41,613 nt of DNA. It comes from an uncultured Prevotellaceae bacterium (GTDB lineage Bacteria; Bacteroidota; Bacteroidia; Bacteroidales; Bacteroidaceae). This document shows positions 39,878 through 41,613 of the stretch, one piece after another. Where the stretch lies: NCBI GenBank assembly GCA_900318795.1, contig ONLU01000021.1, positions 1 to 41,613 on the forward strand. The letters are read 5' to 3'. The position numbers and the translations under genes are program-made. Position 1 is the first letter of the stretch, and every line of letters starts with the position of its first letter. The notes beneath the pieces are model-generated. The model saw nothing but the letters and a program-made list of their open reading frames with translations. It did no database searches and was not told where the DNA came from.

Positions 39878-40285
39878 TTAATATTCCATCACGGCAGGCA
39901 ACTCTTTGGCCTGATCAATCATCTTCTGGATCTCAACAACGGCAGGAACGCGGTTGGTCAGATTCTTTTGGGCATTTACCTCTTCCAACTTCTTCTGCAG
40001 ATTCTCTGCCACACGATGTTTCAGTTCTTTGACGGTATCGACGCCGCTGGCTTCCAATAACTCGGCAAACTGAGGACCAACGCCGTTGATGCGGTATAAA
40101 TCGCAATGGTTTGCCCATTTCAAAATCAGTTTGGGACTGATCTCTGTTGCCTCGGCCAAAGCCTTACGGCCAGCAGGCTTTGCACATTTCTCTAATAACT
40201 CTGCATCAGTTGTGATACCTGCTGCAATCAGTTTCTCGGCGTATACGTCACCTACGCCCTCAATGTCAATTACCTTGTAAGTCAT
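39878..40285 (-). CDS. DUF4332 helix-hairpin-helix protein
   Basis: The 135-aa protein has two helix-hairpin-helix-like repeats, IEGVGDVYAEKLIAAGITT and INGVGPQFAELLEASGVDT, the DUF4332 pattern, followed by a helical tail. The motif binds nucleic acid in many proteins, but no function is established for this family. The start at MTYKVIDIEG (40285) is fixed by the promoter box at 40344-40351; a longer open frame extends past it. It may head a transcript continuing into the SGNH hydrolase and lut genes. Confidence 0.82.
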   Translation of the reverse strand: MTYKVIDIEGVGDVYAEKLIAAGITTDAELLEKCAKPAGRKALAEATEISPKLILKWANHCDLYRINGVGPQFAELLEASGVDTVKELKHRVAENLQKKLEEVNAQKNLTNRVPAVVEIQKMIDQAKELPAVMEY

Positions 40286-40343
40286 AAGCATTATTGGTTT
40301 TAGTTTGTTGTCGCAGAAACGTGCTCTTTGCACACTGCATCCG

Positions 40344-40351
40344 CAAATGTA
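40344..40351 (-). promoter_or_regulatory. -7 box of the DUF4332 gene
   Basis: Minus-strand TACATTTG followed by CGG, about 58 bases before the ATG at 40285. It is divergent from 40428-40435. Confidence 0.6.
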
Positions 40352-40427
40352 CGAAAAAATATTGGAGCAAGCAATGTTTTTATTCTTTTTTAATACAAAA
40401 GATGCTCTCTCACCCAAAATAAATGTG

Positions 40428-40435
40428 TATCTTTG
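40428..40435 (+). promoter_or_regulatory. -7 box of the Bax-inhibitor-1 family gene
   Basis: TATCTTTG followed by CCGCG, about 30 bases before the ATG at 40466. Confidence 0.65.
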
Positions 40436-40465
40436 CCGCGTTTTTAATTAAAGAAAGAAAAAATT

Positions 40466-41185
40466 ATGGATTATAAGGAATTAGATTTTCGGGGAGTTTC
40501 TGCTGAAAGGCAGTGGGACGTGTCAGCTGCTTTCCCCGTGCTGATGCGTAAGGTGTATGTATGGATGACTTTGGCATTGGTAATCACAGGCTTCACCGCC
40601 TATGGAGTGGCCACTAGCCCTGGTATTCAACAACTGGTATTTGGCAACTCCATTGTCATGTGGGGCTTGATTATTGCTGAGTTCGCTCTTGTCATTGGTG
40701 TCAGTGCTGCCATTAACAAACTGTCGTTAACCACGGCAACATTGATGTTTATTCTTTATTCTGTCATCAATGGTGCGCTCTTGTCGTCTATATTCTTGAT
40801 TTACACCGCTTCGTCCATTGCTACTGTGTTTTTCATTACGGCAGGAACCTTTGGCGCGATGGCACTGGTAGGATATACGACAAAGACAGACCTTACCTCG
40901 ATGGGGAAGATCCTGTTTATGGCCCTCATCGGCTTGGTCATTGCCACGCTGGTCAACCTCTTTGTCAAGAGTTCTGGTTTTACACTCATCCTTAGCTATG
41001 TCGGTGTGCTCATCTTTGTGGGTTTGACTGCCTATGACTCCCAAAAGATTAAGCAGATGATGCTGCAGGCTCCCGATGCTGGGGAAGGTGCACAAAAGTT
41101 GGCTCTACTCGGAGCACTTACGCTGTATCTTGACTTTATAAATCTCTTCATCTATTTACTGCGCATATTTGGGAAAAGAGAGTAG
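40466..41185 (+). CDS. Bax inhibitor-1/YccA family membrane protein
   Basis: The 239-aa inner-membrane protein has about seven hydrophobic helices. Family marks are RKVYVWMTLALVITGFTAYG after a short cytosolic start, an internal TAGTFGAMALVGYTTKTDL stretch and the late AYDSQKIKQMM with LYLDFINLFIYLLRIF. Bacterial BI-1 proteins (YetJ, YccA) act as pH-sensitive Ca2+ leak channels or FtsH modulators. The gene is monocistronic and ends 27 bases before a strong terminator. Confidence 0.93.
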   Translation: MDYKELDFRGVSAERQWDVSAAFPVLMRKVYVWMTLALVITGFTAYGVATSPGIQQLVFGNSIVMWGLIIAEFALVIGVSAAINKLSLTTATLMFILYSVINGALLSSIFLIYTASSIATVFFITAGTFGAMALVGYTTKTDLTSMGKILFMALIGLVIATLVNLFVKSSGFTLILSYVGVLIFVGLTAYDSQKIKQMMLQAPDAGEGAQKLALLGALTLYLDFINLFIYLLRIFGKRE

Positions 41186-41212
41186 CTTTTATTTAATATA
41201 ATAAGGTGTAAG

Positions 41213-41252
41213 GTTTTCGCATTGTCAATAAATGCGAAAACTTTTTGTTTTA
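41213..41252 (+). terminator. Rho-independent terminator of the BI-1 gene
   Basis: A perfect 10-bp stem GTTTTCGCAT (41213-41222) / ATGCGAAAAC (41232-41241) with a nine-base loop, followed by TTTTTGTTTT. It isolates the gene from the rRNA operon. Confidence 0.93.
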
Positions 41253-41275
41253 TTTCAAAAAAAGTCTGGAAAAAG

Positions 41276-41306
41276 TTTGGTGATTCGAAAAATAGTCGTA
41301 CCTTTG
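41276..41306 (+). promoter_or_regulatory. rRNA operon promoter (TTTG-N19-TACCTTTG)
   Basis: TTTG (41276-41279) and TACCTTTG (41299-41306) with a 19-base spacer form a consensus Bacteroidales promoter about 220 bases before the 16S gene. Confidence 0.85.
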
Positions 41307-41312
41307 CACCCG

Positions 41313-41523
41313 CTTTCGCTCAAAAACGTGAGCGTTAGGCACAGCTAAAAGAGTTCTTTGAAAGACTTACATAGACAGAGAAAGAAGTAGTACAAGAAGC
41401 GAGGATGCTCTTGCCTGGTGTGAGAGTGTTCTTGGGTAGAGACAAGAGAAGTGAAACCGTCAAATTCTATACTACCGGATACAAGGCGTTCTGAGACAGA
41501 GAAACAAAAGAAATAGAATATTT
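41313..41523 (+). other. 16S rRNA leader region
   Basis: A non-coding leader of about 210 bases. It begins with a CGCTC/GAGCG hairpin (~41318-41335), followed by GAGTTCTTTGAAAGAC, which resembles the boxA-like antitermination element of Bacteroidales rRNA leaders. The purine-rich rest should pair with the 16S 3' flank to form the processing stem, which is outside the window. Confidence 0.65.
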
Positions 41524-41613
41524 AGTATGAAGAGTTTGATCCTGGCTCAGGATGAACGCTAGCTACAGGCTTAACACATGCAAGTCGAGGGGCAGCATGA
41601 AGTTTGCTTGCAA
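41524..41613 (+). rRNA. 16S ribosomal RNA, 5' end (partial)
   Basis: AGAGTTTGATCCTGGCTCAG at 41531-41550 is the universal 16S 5' sequence, followed by GATGAACGCTAGCTACAGGC and ACACATGCAAGTCGAGG, which are typical of Bacteroidales. The exact mature 5' end is estimated. The gene runs off the window edge. Confidence 0.97.

Overview
This window comes from a member of the Bacteroidota, order Bacteroidales, most likely Prevotellaceae. The last ~90 bases are the start of a 16S rRNA gene with a Bacteroidales-type 5' end. At least 15 genes have the Bacteroidales -7 promoter box TAnnTTTG just upstream. Shine-Dalgarno sequences are mostly weak or absent, and the gene content (CcsBA, imelysin, LptD, UlaG-like MBL, queF) fits. 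Genus-level placement is inference.

Layout. (1) 1-1192: a GH3 lipoprotein gene broken by a small deletion. (2) 1193-2588: ridA and an overlapping periplasmic thioredoxin-like gene. (3) 2641-7250, minus strand: AI-2E family permease, exported MBL-fold hydrolase, GH105, DUF2264/GH154 and a zinc-ribbon protein. (4) 7368-9828, plus strand: an unknown exported protein, then the queuosine-precursor pair yhhQ-type transporter and queF behind a structured ~140-nt leader with a possible leader peptide. (5) 9835-11281, minus: lipoprotein and small beta-barrel protein. (6) 11400-16650, plus: a divergent OadA/PycB-like protein without its biotin lysine, an HD-domain protein and LptD. (7) 16655-20151, minus: pepT and a CPA2 antiporter. 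(8) 20227-22952, minus: a His-rich ZnuD-like TonB receptor and a Cys/His-rich membrane protein. (9) 23054-23735: two truncated genes (Asp/Glu racemase family and BKACE/DUF849) meeting tail to tail at a scar.

(10) 23787-31691 is the most coherent accessory block. A four-gene minus-strand operon (porin, imelysin, di-heme oxidoreductase, CcsBA cytochrome c synthase) is divergent from a hemerythrin-LuxR fusion regulator. I infer a self-contained iron/redox module: import across the outer membrane, periplasmic iron binding, haem-based redox chemistry, and its own haem-attachment enzyme, under an iron- or NO/O2-sensing regulator. (11) 32126-34265, plus: RsbW-like kinase, STAS antagonist and an outer-membrane barrel protein, preceded by a leader with a putative 17-codon peptide and two hairpins. 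(12) 34631-40285, minus: fucose/arabinose-isomerase-like protein, then DUF4332, SGNH hydrolase and the lactate-utilization genes lutA, lutB and lutC. (13) 40466-41613, plus: Bax-inhibitor-1 family protein, terminator, strong rRNA promoter, leader and start of 16S.

The observations most worth following are a 33-bp tandem DNA repeat read in two different frames in two proteins, the queuosine-gene leader, the hemerythrin-regulated haem/iron operon, the carboxylase-like protein with lost cofactor residues, and the racemase/BKACE junction. No CRISPR array, tRNA gene, transposase or phage gene was seen.
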